In this document: positions 44,512 to 55,827 of the stretch, one piece after another
Numbering within the stretch: position 1 is the stretch's first letter
Layout of the letters: each line of letters starts with the position of its first letter
NCBI GenBank assembly: GCA_029975055.1
Contig: JARKPU010000013.1
Location: 310,001-374,000 of the forward strand
Source of the DNA: Anaerolinea sp.
Lineage (GTDB): Bacteria; Chloroflexota; Anaerolineae; Anaerolineales; Anaerolineaceae
Direction of reading: 5' to 3'
Length of the DNA stretch: 64,000 nucleotides
The notes under the pieces: model-generated
What the model was told of the DNA's origin: nothing
The model's database searches: none
Seen by the model: the letters and a program-made list of their open reading frames with translations, nothing else
Translations under genes and position numbers: made by a program

Positions 44512-45453
44512 TCAAGGAGGGTTCACCAGCAGAGCGGTGAAATTATCCAGCGAGAAGTGTCCTTCGACTTCTCTCCGGTAGAAATAATATATTCGATCCG
44601 GCGATTGAGTGATCCACATCCCCAGGCCAGCGCCCGAGGTATAGCCGCAATCGTGAGCCGTTTGCATGGTGTGGTAATTGGCCACCCCGTAAGGGTATGC
44701 AAAAGAATTGATCGGCAGGTTGAACTCTTGCTGCAACCTTGTGCGAGAGTCGCAGATTTCGCCGAGGTCATTCTTCGATTTCAACAAATCCGTATGGGTG
44801 ATCGAGTGACTGCCGATTTCCCAACCTGAATGCGCCAGTTCCAGCACCATATCGCGGGTGAGGTAACCGCTGGCATCTACCGCAGATGTGATCAAGTACA
44901 TTGTGGCGGTGTACCCCAGGGCGCTTAGAACAGGGAAAGCGTTCTGGAAAATATCCACATCACCGTCATCGAATGTGATCACCACCGGGCGGGAAGGCAA
45001 TTCCTTCCCTGAAAGAACCGCTTCGGTCATATCGGAGACGTTGATGGTCTGGTAACCCTGCTCCTTCAGGTAGCTCATCTCGGCTGTGAATTGCTCTACG
45101 TCCACGGAATACCTGGAGTGAGATGGGTTGCTGGCGACGACATGGTGGTAGAGCAGCACCGGGATGTTCACAGTTCCCGGCCCGGTTTGCACATAAGCGA
45201 TGGTTGGCTCGGGAGTGAGCGTAGGTGTTTCGGTGGGTTCGGGGGTGAAGGTGGGCGTCGGGGTGAATGTTGGCGTGTTGGTGGTCTGTTCGGTCGGGGT
45301 GGGTGTGTCTGTGATTTCGAAGCGGGTTGGTGTGGGCAGGCTTGTAGCGGCGGGCATGACGATTGCCCAGAACGATGCTGCTGGATTGCATCCACTGAGG
45401 AAAGCCAAAGCCAGCAGGGAGATGAGGCCGGCACGTTTCAGCTGGGAGGTCAT
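44512..45453 (-). CDS. Polysaccharide deacetylase lipoprotein
   Basis: Secreted lipoprotein of 313 residues. A signal peptide ends in LAFLSGC (lipobox), a 45-residue Thr/Pro linker follows, and then a NodB domain with TFDDGDVD and SHSITHTD, the His and Asp ligands of carbohydrate esterase family 4. The ATG at 45453 has AGGAAG; the ATG at 45468 is only 2 nt after a TATAAT and cannot be transcribed from it. Probable work on cell-wall or exopolysaccharide acetyl groups. Confidence 0.88.
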   Translation of the reverse strand: MTSQLKRAGLISLLALAFLSGCNPAASFWAIVMPAATSLPTPTRFEITDTPTPTEQTTNTPTFTPTPTFTPEPTETPTLTPEPTIAYVQTGPGTVNIPVLLYHHVVASNPSHSRYSVDVEQFTAEMSYLKEQGYQTINVSDMTEAVLSGKELPSRPVVITFDDGDVDIFQNAFPVLSALGYTATMYLITSAVDASGYLTRDMVLELAHSGWEIGSHSITHTDLLKSKNDLGEICDSRTRLQQEFNLPINSFAYPYGVANYHTMQTAHDCGYTSGAGLGMWITQSPDRIYYFYRREVEGHFSLDNFTALLVNPP

Positions 45454-45586
45454 ATTCTTCCTGTGCATGTATTATAATGTTCCTTATCCATTTCATTAGA
45501 TCGGCGGTCGGCGCAAATGCTCGTGCGCCGGCGTTGGGCCTCCGAGCCCATCGAAAAGTGCCGCCGGAATAGGAGCCGCCGATCCA

Positions 45587-46473
45587 ATGAGCCTCTGGAA
45601 CCACTACCACATCGCAACTTCAATCTATGACGCTCTGGAAGCGTTAAAAGTTTCGCCGCAGCCGGCTGCGCTTGTTGGCGGCGGCACCGACCTGCTTCTA
45701 GAACTCCAGCAGGGGCGGCACAAACCTGTTCAGACTCTGGTGGACATCACCCGTGTCCCCGAGTTGACGCGCATGGAGGTGCAATCGGGGCGGCTGTTCA
45801 TCGGCGCGGCGGTGCCGGTGGGTTGTATCAGCCAGTCGCCGCTGGTGCATGAACATGCCCGGTCGGTTGCGGAGGGCTGCGCGTTGATCGGTGGGCCTCA
45901 GGTGCGCAATTCAGCTACGCTGGGGGGGAATGTGGCACACGCGCTGCCAGCCGCAGATGGCATGATCGGCCTGCTGGCGCTGGATGCGATGGCGCTGGTA
46001 GCGGATGCGTCTGGTCTGCGCGAAGTGGCGCTGCTCGATCTGTTTGAGGGGCCGGGCCGCTCCAAACTGAGGCCCGGCTTTGACTTGCTGGTCGGCTTTT
46101 ACGTTCATACGGCGCAGCCAGGCCAGGGCTCGGCTTTCCGGCGGATCATGCGCCCGCAGGGCGTTGCCCTGCCAATTCTCAACATGGCGGCGTGGGTCGA
46201 GCGCGAAGGTGAGCGAATTCGAAGGGTACGCATCGCCGTTGGCCCGGCGGGGCCGACCCCGCAGCGAGCATCGGCTGTGGAGGATCTGCTCACAGGGGTT
46301 ATATTCGAGCGGAATCAAATTGAACGGGCGAAAGAACTGCTCCAATCCAGCGTGACCTTCCGCACCAGCGCGTACCGCTCAACATCAGAATACCGCTATT
46401 CGGTTTCCGAGGTGTTATTGGAGGATGTTCTGGCGGCTGCCTGGAAGCGCTCCGGCGGTAATTTGGAGAATTT

Positions 46474-46477
<4 letters not shown>
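45587..46477 (+). CDS. FAD subunit of a molybdenum hydroxylase
   Basis: FAD-binding subunit of 296 residues (XdhB/CoxM type): LVGGGTDLLLELQ binds FAD and GPQVRNSATLGGNVAHALPAAD is the second flavin motif, with the CO-dehydrogenase-type flavoprotein C-terminal domain from about 180. Overlaps the next gene by 4 bases, so the two form one complex. Confidence 0.92.
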
Positions 46478-49281
<2,804 letters not shown>

Positions 49282-49290
49282 TTGGGGCGC

Positions 49291-50532
49291 TCAAGCAAGC
49301 GGAATGCCGCAAATGGAGACGTAGGATGTGTTATCTACATCCGCGGGGCAAACCGCATATGCCTGGTCTACCCCGGAGCAGCCTTCCAGAAGCATGAGCG
49401 CCATGTAGATCGGCGACGTCCCGCAGACGTTGTTTGCATCCCCGGTTTGCTGGATGAGCCGGTAGAATTTATGCGCGTCGGCTGTTGAGATCGCGCCGAT
49501 CAGCGCATCATCGGCTTCTTTTAAGCGCATCAAGTCAACAGGTGATATGGGCGGCCCTCCAAAGGCCGGGCCGACATGCGCCAGGTCACCTGCGGCGATG
49601 ATGAATGCCTTCCGGTCGATGCAGATCTTCTTCAAGCGCTCAATCAGCCTGCGCAAGGCAGGGTGGTCGGCGGGGTTTCCCGTTGAAGTTTCAAATGAAT
49701 CGAGCGGCCCGCATAAAATGGGCAGGATGGGCGGTGTCGATTCGCCCAGCATGTGTTGCAGCCAGACGGCCGGCAGCTCGATGGAGTGTTCGCTGCGGTG
49801 GTGAAGCTCGCCGCGGAATGCTTCCTCTGTACCCATAACTGAACAGAGTTCGTAAACAGAATCGAGATCGACCTGCAGCCGCCCGTATGGAGTGCAAAAG
49901 TCTTGCCGGGTGAGGGTGAATGGAATACCTTCTGAATAATGATCCGTACCCAAGATGATGACCAGCTCGGCTTTGCGTAGACCGGTGACCGACCGGCACC
50001 AGGCCCGGGCGTAGGTCGGGCCTCCGCGCTCAAAATCGATGTGGGGGCTGATGAGCCCGCGCACAGGCCGTTGACTTGTTTGTAAATCGGCCGGAAGGTC
50101 GTTGATATACCCTTGAAGCAGGTTATGCAGCGCGTCCGGTTCCTGTGGGTAAGACTTTCCGGCCGAAGAGGCCGTGCGGCAGCCATTGGACAGATACTCC
50201 GCCAGGGCTTTCTCGCGGCCTGCGCGATAATTCTCGTTTTCGATGAGCAGGGCATCGTCAAGCGCCTGCACCAGCCGCCTGATCTCATCCACAGAGATGC
50301 GCGTTCTCTCCCGCACGGCGAACGCCAGCTGCAGGCCGGCCAGGTCGCGCGAGCCGTCCATTAAAGGCAGCAACGATGCGAGAGGCTGGGGGACGAGGAG
50401 CGTGCGCCCCGATAACCCCAGCGGATCGCGCAGGTGAAAGTACGTCATGCCTTCGTAAAGAACCGGCTGGACATCGATCGGCCGGAGGCGAGGGCGTAGA
50501 TGGCTGTCGCTGAGAGGCTCCGTTCCGGGCAT
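49291..50532 (-). CDS. Memo-family protein with N-terminal extension
   Basis: Protein of 413 residues. The C-terminal 260 residues are the Memo/AmmeMemoRadiSam system protein B fold (GLISPHIDFERGGPTYA, ILGTDHYSEG, HRSEHSIELPAVWLQ, AAGDLAHVGPAFG), a putative metal-dependent enzyme of unknown substrate. The first 130 residues are an additional helical domain, like the N-terminal part of some Memo proteins. No AMMECR1 or radical-SAM partner gene is close. A TATAAT lies 8 nt before the ATG. Confidence 0.85.
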   Translation of the reverse strand: MPGTEPLSDSHLRPRLRPIDVQPVLYEGMTYFHLRDPLGLSGRTLLVPQPLASLLPLMDGSRDLAGLQLAFAVRERTRISVDEIRRLVQALDDALLIENENYRAGREKALAEYLSNGCRTASSAGKSYPQEPDALHNLLQGYINDLPADLQTSQRPVRGLISPHIDFERGGPTYARAWCRSVTGLRKAELVIILGTDHYSEGIPFTLTRQDFCTPYGRLQVDLDSVYELCSVMGTEEAFRGELHHRSEHSIELPAVWLQHMLGESTPPILPILCGPLDSFETSTGNPADHPALRRLIERLKKICIDRKAFIIAAGDLAHVGPAFGGPPISPVDLMRLKEADDALIGAISTADAHKFYRLIQQTGDANNVCGTSPIYMALMLLEGCSGVDQAYAVCPADVDNTSYVSICGIPLA

Positions 50533-50540
50533 AGAAGAGT

Positions 50541-50546
50541 ATTATA
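50541..50546 (-). promoter_or_regulatory. -10 box for the Memo gene
   Basis: TATAAT on the minus strand ends 8 nt before the ATG, consistent with a leaderless or near-leaderless transcript. It overlaps the end of the upstream permease gene. Confidence 0.4.
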
Positions 50547-51384
50547 AATCGCGTTTCTTAAAATTCCAAACTGCTGCGTATAAGAACCCAAGCAGGTAAA
50601 GGCCTGTGAAGGCGATCATCACCGGGCTGGGTGTCTGAGAAAACGAAAACGGCGTGGCGCCAAACGAACTGGCGAGCTGGTTGGTCATGCGGCTGGATGC
50701 AAGATTCCAGATCGCCTCGCTGGGCATGAGCAAACTGGAAAGAATGCCAATGTTGATGGCGGTGTCGTTCTTGAGCAGAGTTCCGATACGCTCGATCCAA
50801 CCGCCGATGAACGCCACGCCAAACAGGCCAAAGACCGTCCCGCCGGTTGCCAGCGTGGACATCGTCGATGAAAGCGCCAGCGCCACCGTCATCACGATCA
50901 ACCCGTTCAGGTACAGCAGCGGGATGCCTTCGGTGACGTGCGGGGCGATGTAGCCTGTTTGCAGCCAGATGCCCAGCACCGAACCGCCGCATAGCAGAGC
51001 AAGATAGAGCGCCAGCAGCCCGGCGTTACCGAGCCATTTACCGATGACATATTGCCAGCGCGCGATGGGCTTGGTGACCGTCACCTGGACGACGCCGCTG
51101 GTGATTTCACCCGAAATGCTATCGGCGGTGATCAATGTACCAAAAACGATCACCATGAAGTTGCTGGCATACATGGCTGCCAGGTGCAGGAAGTTATAGA
51201 CCTGTTCGAGCATCAGTTCGACCTGCGAGGTTCCAGGGTGCGCGGCAATTTCCGCCGTCATGAAATGGAACCCGAGATTGAACACGATCAGGAACAAAAT
51301 GCCAAGGACCAATGAAGCGGTGGCAATCCGGCGCCGAACGGCTTCTTTGAACGTGAGACGGGCAATCACCAGGATAGGGTTCAT
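50542..51384 (-). CDS. ABC-2 type transporter permease
   Basis: Integral membrane permease of 280 residues with about six helices, beginning ARLTFKEAVRRRIATASLVLGILFLIVF in outline and continuing with ITSGVVQVTVTKPIARWQYVIGKW. This is the NosY/CcmB-like ABC-2 layout. It overlaps the upstream ATPase by 4 bases. Substrate unknown. Confidence 0.88.
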   Translation of the reverse strand: MNPILVIARLTFKEAVRRRIATASLVLGILFLIVFNLGFHFMTAEIAAHPGTSQVELMLEQVYNFLHLAAMYASNFMVIVFGTLITADSISGEITSGVVQVTVTKPIARWQYVIGKWLGNAGLLALYLALLCGGSVLGIWLQTGYIAPHVTEGIPLLYLNGLIVMTVALALSSTMSTLATGGTVFGLFGVAFIGGWIERIGTLLKNDTAINIGILSSLLMPSEAIWNLASSRMTNQLASSFGATPFSFSQTPSPVMIAFTGLYLLGFLYAAVWNFKKRDL

Positions 51385-52301
51385 AAACCACCATCCATTC
51401 CAACCACCTGGATGAAGAGATCTTCGAGCGACATTTTTTGGGGCGAAAAGGCATACACCTGCGCGCCAGACTCGACGAGATAGCGGTTGATCGCCGGCAG
51501 GCTTTCTTCATCCAACACCACCATGTGCAGCGTGTTGCCATCCAGGCGGATATCTTTTGCCCAAGCCGAAAGCCCCGGCAGGCTTTCCGGCGAAAGGTTA
51601 TGCACCCGAGCGGTGAGAGTGGTTTCGCCATCGACGAGTGAAGAAAGCGAACTCACCCGCAGCACTTCACCGAATTTGATGAAAGCCACGCGGTCGCAGG
51701 TGATTTCCACCTCGCTCAGCAGATGCGAATTGAGAAACACCGTTGTGCCTTCGGTCTTGAGCGAGCGGATGATGTCTCTCACCAGCCGGCGGCCGACGGG
51801 GTCTAGCCCGGAGGTGGGTTCATCGAGGAAGACAAGCTCCGGCCGGTTGAGCAGCGCCTGAGCCAGGCCGATGCGTTGCAGCATCCCTTTCGAATAGGTG
51901 CGCAGTTGTTTGTGGCGGAATTCCGCCAGGCCGACGAGCTCTAACAACTCTTCGATCCGGGCAGTTAGCCGCGCAGAAGGGATGGAATACAACCGGCCGT
52001 GCAGCGTCAGGAATTCCTGACCGGTGAGCCATTCGTGGAAGCGAAAATGCTCAGGCAGAAAGCCCAGCCGCGAGCGAATTTCGGTTTTTGCCGGCTCCTC
52101 GCCGAGTATCCGGATGTTACCGGAGGTGGGCGCCACAAGCCCCAGGAACATCTTGATGGAGGTGGTCTTCCCGGCGCCGTTCGGGCCGAGAAAGCCGAAG
52201 ACCTCGCCCCTTGGGACTTCAAGATTCAACCCGCGGACGGCGACGGTTTTCCCGAATTCTTTTCGGAGGGATAGGCTCTGTATGGCAAATTGTGCTGACA
52301 T
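51381..52301 (-). CDS. ABC transporter ATP-binding protein
   Basis: ATPase of 306 residues: Walker A GPNGAGKTTS, Q loop, signature YSKGMLQRIGLAQAL, Walker B ELVFLDEPTSGLDP and the H-loop. The C-terminal 90 residues form an extra domain common in ABC-2 exporters. It is paired with the permease and precedes the Memo gene. Drug, lipid or Cu-related export is possible. Confidence 0.93.
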   Translation of the reverse strand: MSAQFAIQSLSLRKEFGKTVAVRGLNLEVPRGEVFGFLGPNGAGKTTSIKMFLGLVAPTSGNIRILGEEPAKTEIRSRLGFLPEHFRFHEWLTGQEFLTLHGRLYSIPSARLTARIEELLELVGLAEFRHKQLRTYSKGMLQRIGLAQALLNRPELVFLDEPTSGLDPVGRRLVRDIIRSLKTEGTTVFLNSHLLSEVEITCDRVAFIKFGEVLRVSSLSSLVDGETTLTARVHNLSPESLPGLSAWAKDIRLDGNTLHMVVLDEESLPAINRYLVESGAQVYAFSPQKMSLEDLFIQVVGMDGGL

Positions 52302-52330
52302 AGGATTATTTTAACCATATTGCCGGCAAA

Positions 52331-52362
52331 GTAACCGGCAGGCCAAACAGCCTGCCGGTTAC
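52331..52362 (-). terminator. Hairpin terminator of the sigma/anti-sigma unit
   Basis: A perfect 12-bp stem GTAACCGGCAGG (52331-52342)/CCTGCCGGTTAC (52351-52362) with an 8-nt loop lies just after the anti-sigma gene stop. A T run is short (TTT) on the minus strand, so termination may be weak. Confidence 0.6.
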
Positions 52363-52379
52363 GGTTAACCGCTATCCGT

Positions 52380-53525
52380 TTACCGAACCAGCGTGTTCGC
52401 CAGGTCGATGCCGGTTTGCGGGTCTCCCTGGCCGGAGATTCCGAACAGGAGCCCGTCGCGCACCCAGAAGAGCACGTATTCCTGGCTGCCTGCGTCGGTG
52501 ACAAGCGTTCCGGTCACCGTATCGACCTCGACCTCGCGGCTGGTCATGCCTTCGCCCGTCGGCACAGGCAAGATGAGCGTGGTGGCCCAATCGGTGCTCT
52601 GGCTCAACTTGCGGGCTTCATCAGGGCTCAACCCGAGCAGCTGCAAGACGGATTCGGCGATCTTGGGGACGTCCATGCCGTCCGGCACGTTCACCTCGGG
52701 GCTGGGCATCTCGACCAGAACCGTGCAGCCAGCCAGCTGGTCAGGGCGGATGTCCTGCGGGCTCGAGGCCCCCGCTAGGACTGTGCAATCTCCGATGCCG
52801 CTTGTAATTCCCGCGGGCACGCGAACCGAGATCGTTTTACCATCCATATCGGGAGAGATCAGGTCGCCCTGCTGCCCCAGGCTCTGGAGAACGGAATTCC
52901 ACAGTTCGGAATCGATCTTGATCTCGTAAGTGGACTTTCCGATCACGCCCAGCGATTCGACCTTCCCCAGCGCGGGCAGGCGCGGCGTGAAGCCGGCAAG
53001 CTCGGCAGCCCGGCGGACGCTATCGACCTGCTGGAAACCGCCGTCTTCCACGGCGATGATGTTTTGGCGCAGGTACTGCTCGACCTGGCCGTTGCCAGAC
53101 TGAGCCTGGGCAAACTGCTCGAGCATGGCCGGGTCGAAGCTGACGACCTTCACCTGTTCAACGCGGAACAGGCTGAGAAAATCGCTTGCCAGCGCGCGGA
53201 CTGGCGGGAACGCCATCGACACGGCGAGGATCAACACGAGCGCCGCGGCGATCCATGCAGGGTGCTTAAAGAGAGATTTCATTTGTTTGAACTCCATTCT
53301 GCGGTCCAGGTGCTTTTCGAGCGCCTGGTGGGCGGAGAAAGACGCAGGCGTTCCCTCGGCGAGTTGAGCGATCCGGCTGGACGTAAAAGCCTTACGCGCT
53401 TGCAATGCATCCAGGCGGGCGGCGCAGGCGCGGCATGCAGCCAGGTGCTCGCTGACAAGCTTTTTCTGCCCGGCTTCCAGTTCCTGGTCGACGAAAGCCC
53501 GGAGGTCATCATCTTTGAGGTGCAT
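52380..53525 (-). CDS. Zinc-finger anti-sigma factor
   Basis: Membrane anti-sigma factor of 381 residues. The N-terminal ZAS domain has the HxxxCxxC motif (EHLAACRACAARL), one membrane helix lies near 88-106 (AWIAAALVLILAVSMAF), and the C-terminal 260 residues are an extracytoplasmic domain of no recognised family. The start overlaps the sigma gene by 17 bases, so the pair is translated together. Confidence 0.88.
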   Translation of the reverse strand: MHLKDDDLRAFVDQELEAGQKKLVSEHLAACRACAARLDALQARKAFTSSRIAQLAEGTPASFSAHQALEKHLDRRMEFKQMKSLFKHPAWIAAALVLILAVSMAFPPVRALASDFLSLFRVEQVKVVSFDPAMLEQFAQAQSGNGQVEQYLRQNIIAVEDGGFQQVDSVRRAAELAGFTPRLPALGKVESLGVIGKSTYEIKIDSELWNSVLQSLGQQGDLISPDMDGKTISVRVPAGITSGIGDCTVLAGASSPQDIRPDQLAGCTVLVEMPSPEVNVPDGMDVPKIAESVLQLLGLSPDEARKLSQSTDWATTLILPVPTGEGMTSREVEVDTVTGTLVTDAGSQEYVLFWVRDGLLFGISGQGDPQTGIDLANTLVR

Positions 53526-54066
53526 GGTCTTCTCCCTTCTGATACAAGAAGGCGAATTTCTTTTCGGCGCGGTTCAAGAGCGTCCCCACAGATGCGGGGG
53601 CCACCGACAGGCTCTCGGCTATTTCCTTATAGGAGAGCCCCGAGTGGCGAAGCAGCAAAATCTGAACATCGCGCCTGGGCATCTGAGCCAGCACTATTCG
53701 AACCCGATGGATTTCCTGGCGTGAGTCCACCAGCGCCTCGGCAGTGCGATCATTCGAGGGTGGTTTTGCAGCCTGAGTCATGCTCTGCTCGCGAACCAGG
53801 CGGCGCCGACCGGCCCGCAGGGCGTTGTAACCCAGGTTGATCACCACGCGGTATAACCAGGCGGTCAAATTGGTTCGTTTGGCGGGCGGCCGGGTCCATA
53901 ATTTCCAAAATGCGTCTGAGGCCAGGTCTTCCGCCAGGTCAGGATCACCAACCATGCGGAATGCAACCGCACAGATCCTCGGATAGAGTTCGAGGAAAAG
54001 GCGGTCGAATTCTGCTTCATCCAACCCGGTATTGGCAGGAATGAGAAACGGGATATCTAGCTCCAT
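53509..54066 (-). CDS. ECF sigma factor
   Basis: Sigma-70 family ECF factor of 185 residues. Region 2 (FDRLFLELYPRICAVAFRMVGDPDLAEDLASDAFWKLW in outline) and region 4 (LLLRHSGLSYKEIAESLSVAPASVGTLLNRAEKKF in outline) are both present. The ATG at 54066 has AAGGGC before it; the GTG at 54090 lacks one. It is controlled by the anti-sigma factor downstream. Confidence 0.93.
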   Translation of the reverse strand: MELDIPFLIPANTGLDEAEFDRLFLELYPRICAVAFRMVGDPDLAEDLASDAFWKLWTRPPAKRTNLTAWLYRVVINLGYNALRAGRRRLVREQSMTQAAKPPSNDRTAEALVDSRQEIHRVRIVLAQMPRRDVQILLLRHSGLSYKEIAESLSVAPASVGTLLNRAEKKFAFLYQKGEDHAPQR

Positions 54067-54117
54067 GATGCCCTTCTGCACGAATAACACCGCAGAAGGA
54101 GCAAATGTGACAGGTTG

Positions 54118-54960
54118 TCAGGACCGGCTGACCAGGTCGATTTCCACGGCCTGGATGCCCGATCCACGGTCGGATTTGCCTAATTCGAACTCGAGGATGT
54201 ACGAGCGGCTCGGCAGGTTGGCCGGGTTGACGGACGTTGGCAGGTTCGAGTCATGGAAGAAGACGGTTCCATAAGGAGATTCGGGGTGACGGGTATCGGT
54301 GATCCACAACGCCGGGCTGATCTTCTTCATGTAGCGAATGAAGCCATAGCCCTGGTCGCTGTGCCAGTAGCACCAGCCGCGCACCCGCGAGCCGATCTCT
54401 CCCCAGGCAGGCGGTTGTTCGTAACGGCCGTCGTAATCGACTGGAATAAGGTTGGGGATGAGGAAACCGGAGATGTAAAGATCGGCTTCCTGTTTTAAGC
54501 GCGCTGAGACGTTCTCCAGGCCGATGATCTCCAGGCGGCAGCCTTTGTTCTGCAATGCGCGCACCACCTGGACGAAATCTCCATCACCGGAGGCGATCAA
54601 AACCCGGTCGAGGTGATCGCCTTGCAGCAGGGCATCCACGGCCAGGTCGAGGTCGGAATTCGCTTTGGCGATGCGATTCCCCTGTTCATCGATATACCAG
54701 TGGATTTCTTTGACGTTCACCTTGTAGCCGAGGTCCCTGAGCGCTGAATGGAAATTCTGAGCGCCTTTACGATATTCCTCATCATCGTCGGCCCGTTCCT
54801 TATCGTATGTGACGTAGGTGTTCAGGCGTTGGGGTTCGGCACCGTCGCGGCAGGCAAATTCACGCAGCACATCATACTGCATTCTTTGACCGCCATTCAT
54901 GTAGATATTCGCGACATCTACGAAGACACCGACTTTTAAACCATTGTAAGGTAGCGACAT
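54118..54960 (-). CDS. NYN-domain protein with cold-shock-like C-terminus
   Basis: Protein of 280 residues. Residues 1-165 form a NYN/LabA (DUF88) PIN-like nuclease domain with conserved acids in VFVDVANIY, SDLDLAVDALLQG and IASGDGDFVQVV. Residues from about 185 on (VRGWCYWHSDQGYGFIRY and GTVFFHDSNLP) look like an OB-fold of the cold-shock type with a long insertion. A nuclease acting on structured RNA is plausible. Confidence 0.8.
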   Translation of the reverse strand: MSLPYNGLKVGVFVDVANIYMNGGQRMQYDVLREFACRDGAEPQRLNTYVTYDKERADDDEEYRKGAQNFHSALRDLGYKVNVKEIHWYIDEQGNRIAKANSDLDLAVDALLQGDHLDRVLIASGDGDFVQVVRALQNKGCRLEIIGLENVSARLKQEADLYISGFLIPNLIPVDYDGRYEQPPAWGEIGSRVRGWCYWHSDQGYGFIRYMKKISPALWITDTRHPESPYGTVFFHDSNLPTSVNPANLPSRSYILEFELGKSDRGSGIQAVEIDLVSRS

Positions 54961-55143
54961 ATGATTACCCGATTCTTTTTAAACTAGATTTTGGAAACTT
55001 ATATGAGGTAATGCTAATGTTATTAGTCTGGTTGAACTTCACCTCCTGGAGGCAAAACCAACAATTCTTGTATTGTTAGGCGTTTTTGATACTACTATTC
55101 TAACAGGGATTGTGATTTTGTATCAAGGCGAAATTTAGAATGT

Positions 55144-55149
55144 TATAAT
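55144..55149 (+). promoter_or_regulatory. -10 box for the SpoU methyltransferase gene
   Basis: TATAAT 15 nt before the ATG. The upstream 204-bp gap also holds an inverted repeat TTGATAC (55086-55092)/GTATCAA (55120-55126) and the palindrome CTAATgttATTAG (55013-55025). Confidence 0.5.
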
Positions 55150-55164
55150 CTTGACCAAAATCCG

Positions 55165-55827
55165 ATGATCGAAATCTGGAAGTGCCTCAACCCTGCGTGC
55201 GGCCTGCGCTTCAACCTGCCAGCCGAAAGCCACGCCGATGTTCACTGCCCGCGCTGTCGTTCGAGCGCGAGGCTGGTTTCGGGCGGTATTGCCCAGAGGC
55301 GCATCCCGGCAGACCTCGATGTGCCTTTAGGCTGGCCTGGACGGCTCGAAGTCATCCTCGATAACCTTCGTTCAGCCTGGAACGTGGGCAGTATATTCCG
55401 CTCCGCCGATGGCGCCGGGGTGGCGCGGCTGCATCTTTGCGGTATCACACCCGATCCAGAAAACCCCGCTGTGCGGAAAACCGCCCTGGGCGCGGAAAAG
55501 TGCGTTCCATGGGTTGCGCATGCCGATGGCGTAGAGGCTGCTCGAGCGTTGAGGTCGAGCGGCGCCGTCCTGTGGGCGCTCGAAGGCGGGCCGGATGCCG
55601 AACCGCTCATCCGTGTGCCTGTGCCGGAAAACACGACTCTTGCACTGGTCGTCGGGAGTGAACTGGGCGGGGTCGATCCGGGTATCCTCGATGTGTGTGA
55701 CCGGATTGTTTACCTGCCGATGGCGGGTACAAAGACTTCCTTGAATGTGGCGGTGGCGTGCGGGATAGCGATTTACTTGATTCGCAGCATGTCCTATGTT
55801 GTTAAGCAAGCCGGGACGGTTGAATGA
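55165..55827 (+). CDS. SpoU/TrmH-family RNA 2'-O-methyltransferase with N-terminal zinc ribbon
   Basis: RNA methyltransferase of 220 residues. A two-CxxC zinc ribbon (CLNPACGLRF, CPRCRSS, about 7-35) precedes the SPOUT domain, with NLRSAWNVGSIFRSADGAG, VVGSELGGVDP and MAGTKTSLNVAVACGIAIY. The last 26 bases overlap the convergent gene. The zinc ribbon is an unusual addition to a TrmH-like protein and may help bind RNA. Confidence 0.88.
   Translation: MIEIWKCLNPACGLRFNLPAESHADVHCPRCRSSARLVSGGIAQRRIPADLDVPLGWPGRLEVILDNLRSAWNVGSIFRSADGAGVARLHLCGITPDPENPAVRKTALGAEKCVPWVAHADGVEAARALRSSGAVLWALEGGPDAEPLIRVPVPENTTLALVVGSELGGVDPGILDVCDRIVYLPMAGTKTSLNVAVACGIAIYLIRSMSYVVKQAGTVE

Noticed and set aside
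45170..45340. Repetitive Pro/Thr DNA in the deacetylase gene, similar to that at 62230-62380
   Set aside because: Codons of a disordered lipoprotein linker, not a CRISPR array or a tandem DNA repeat with fixed unit.
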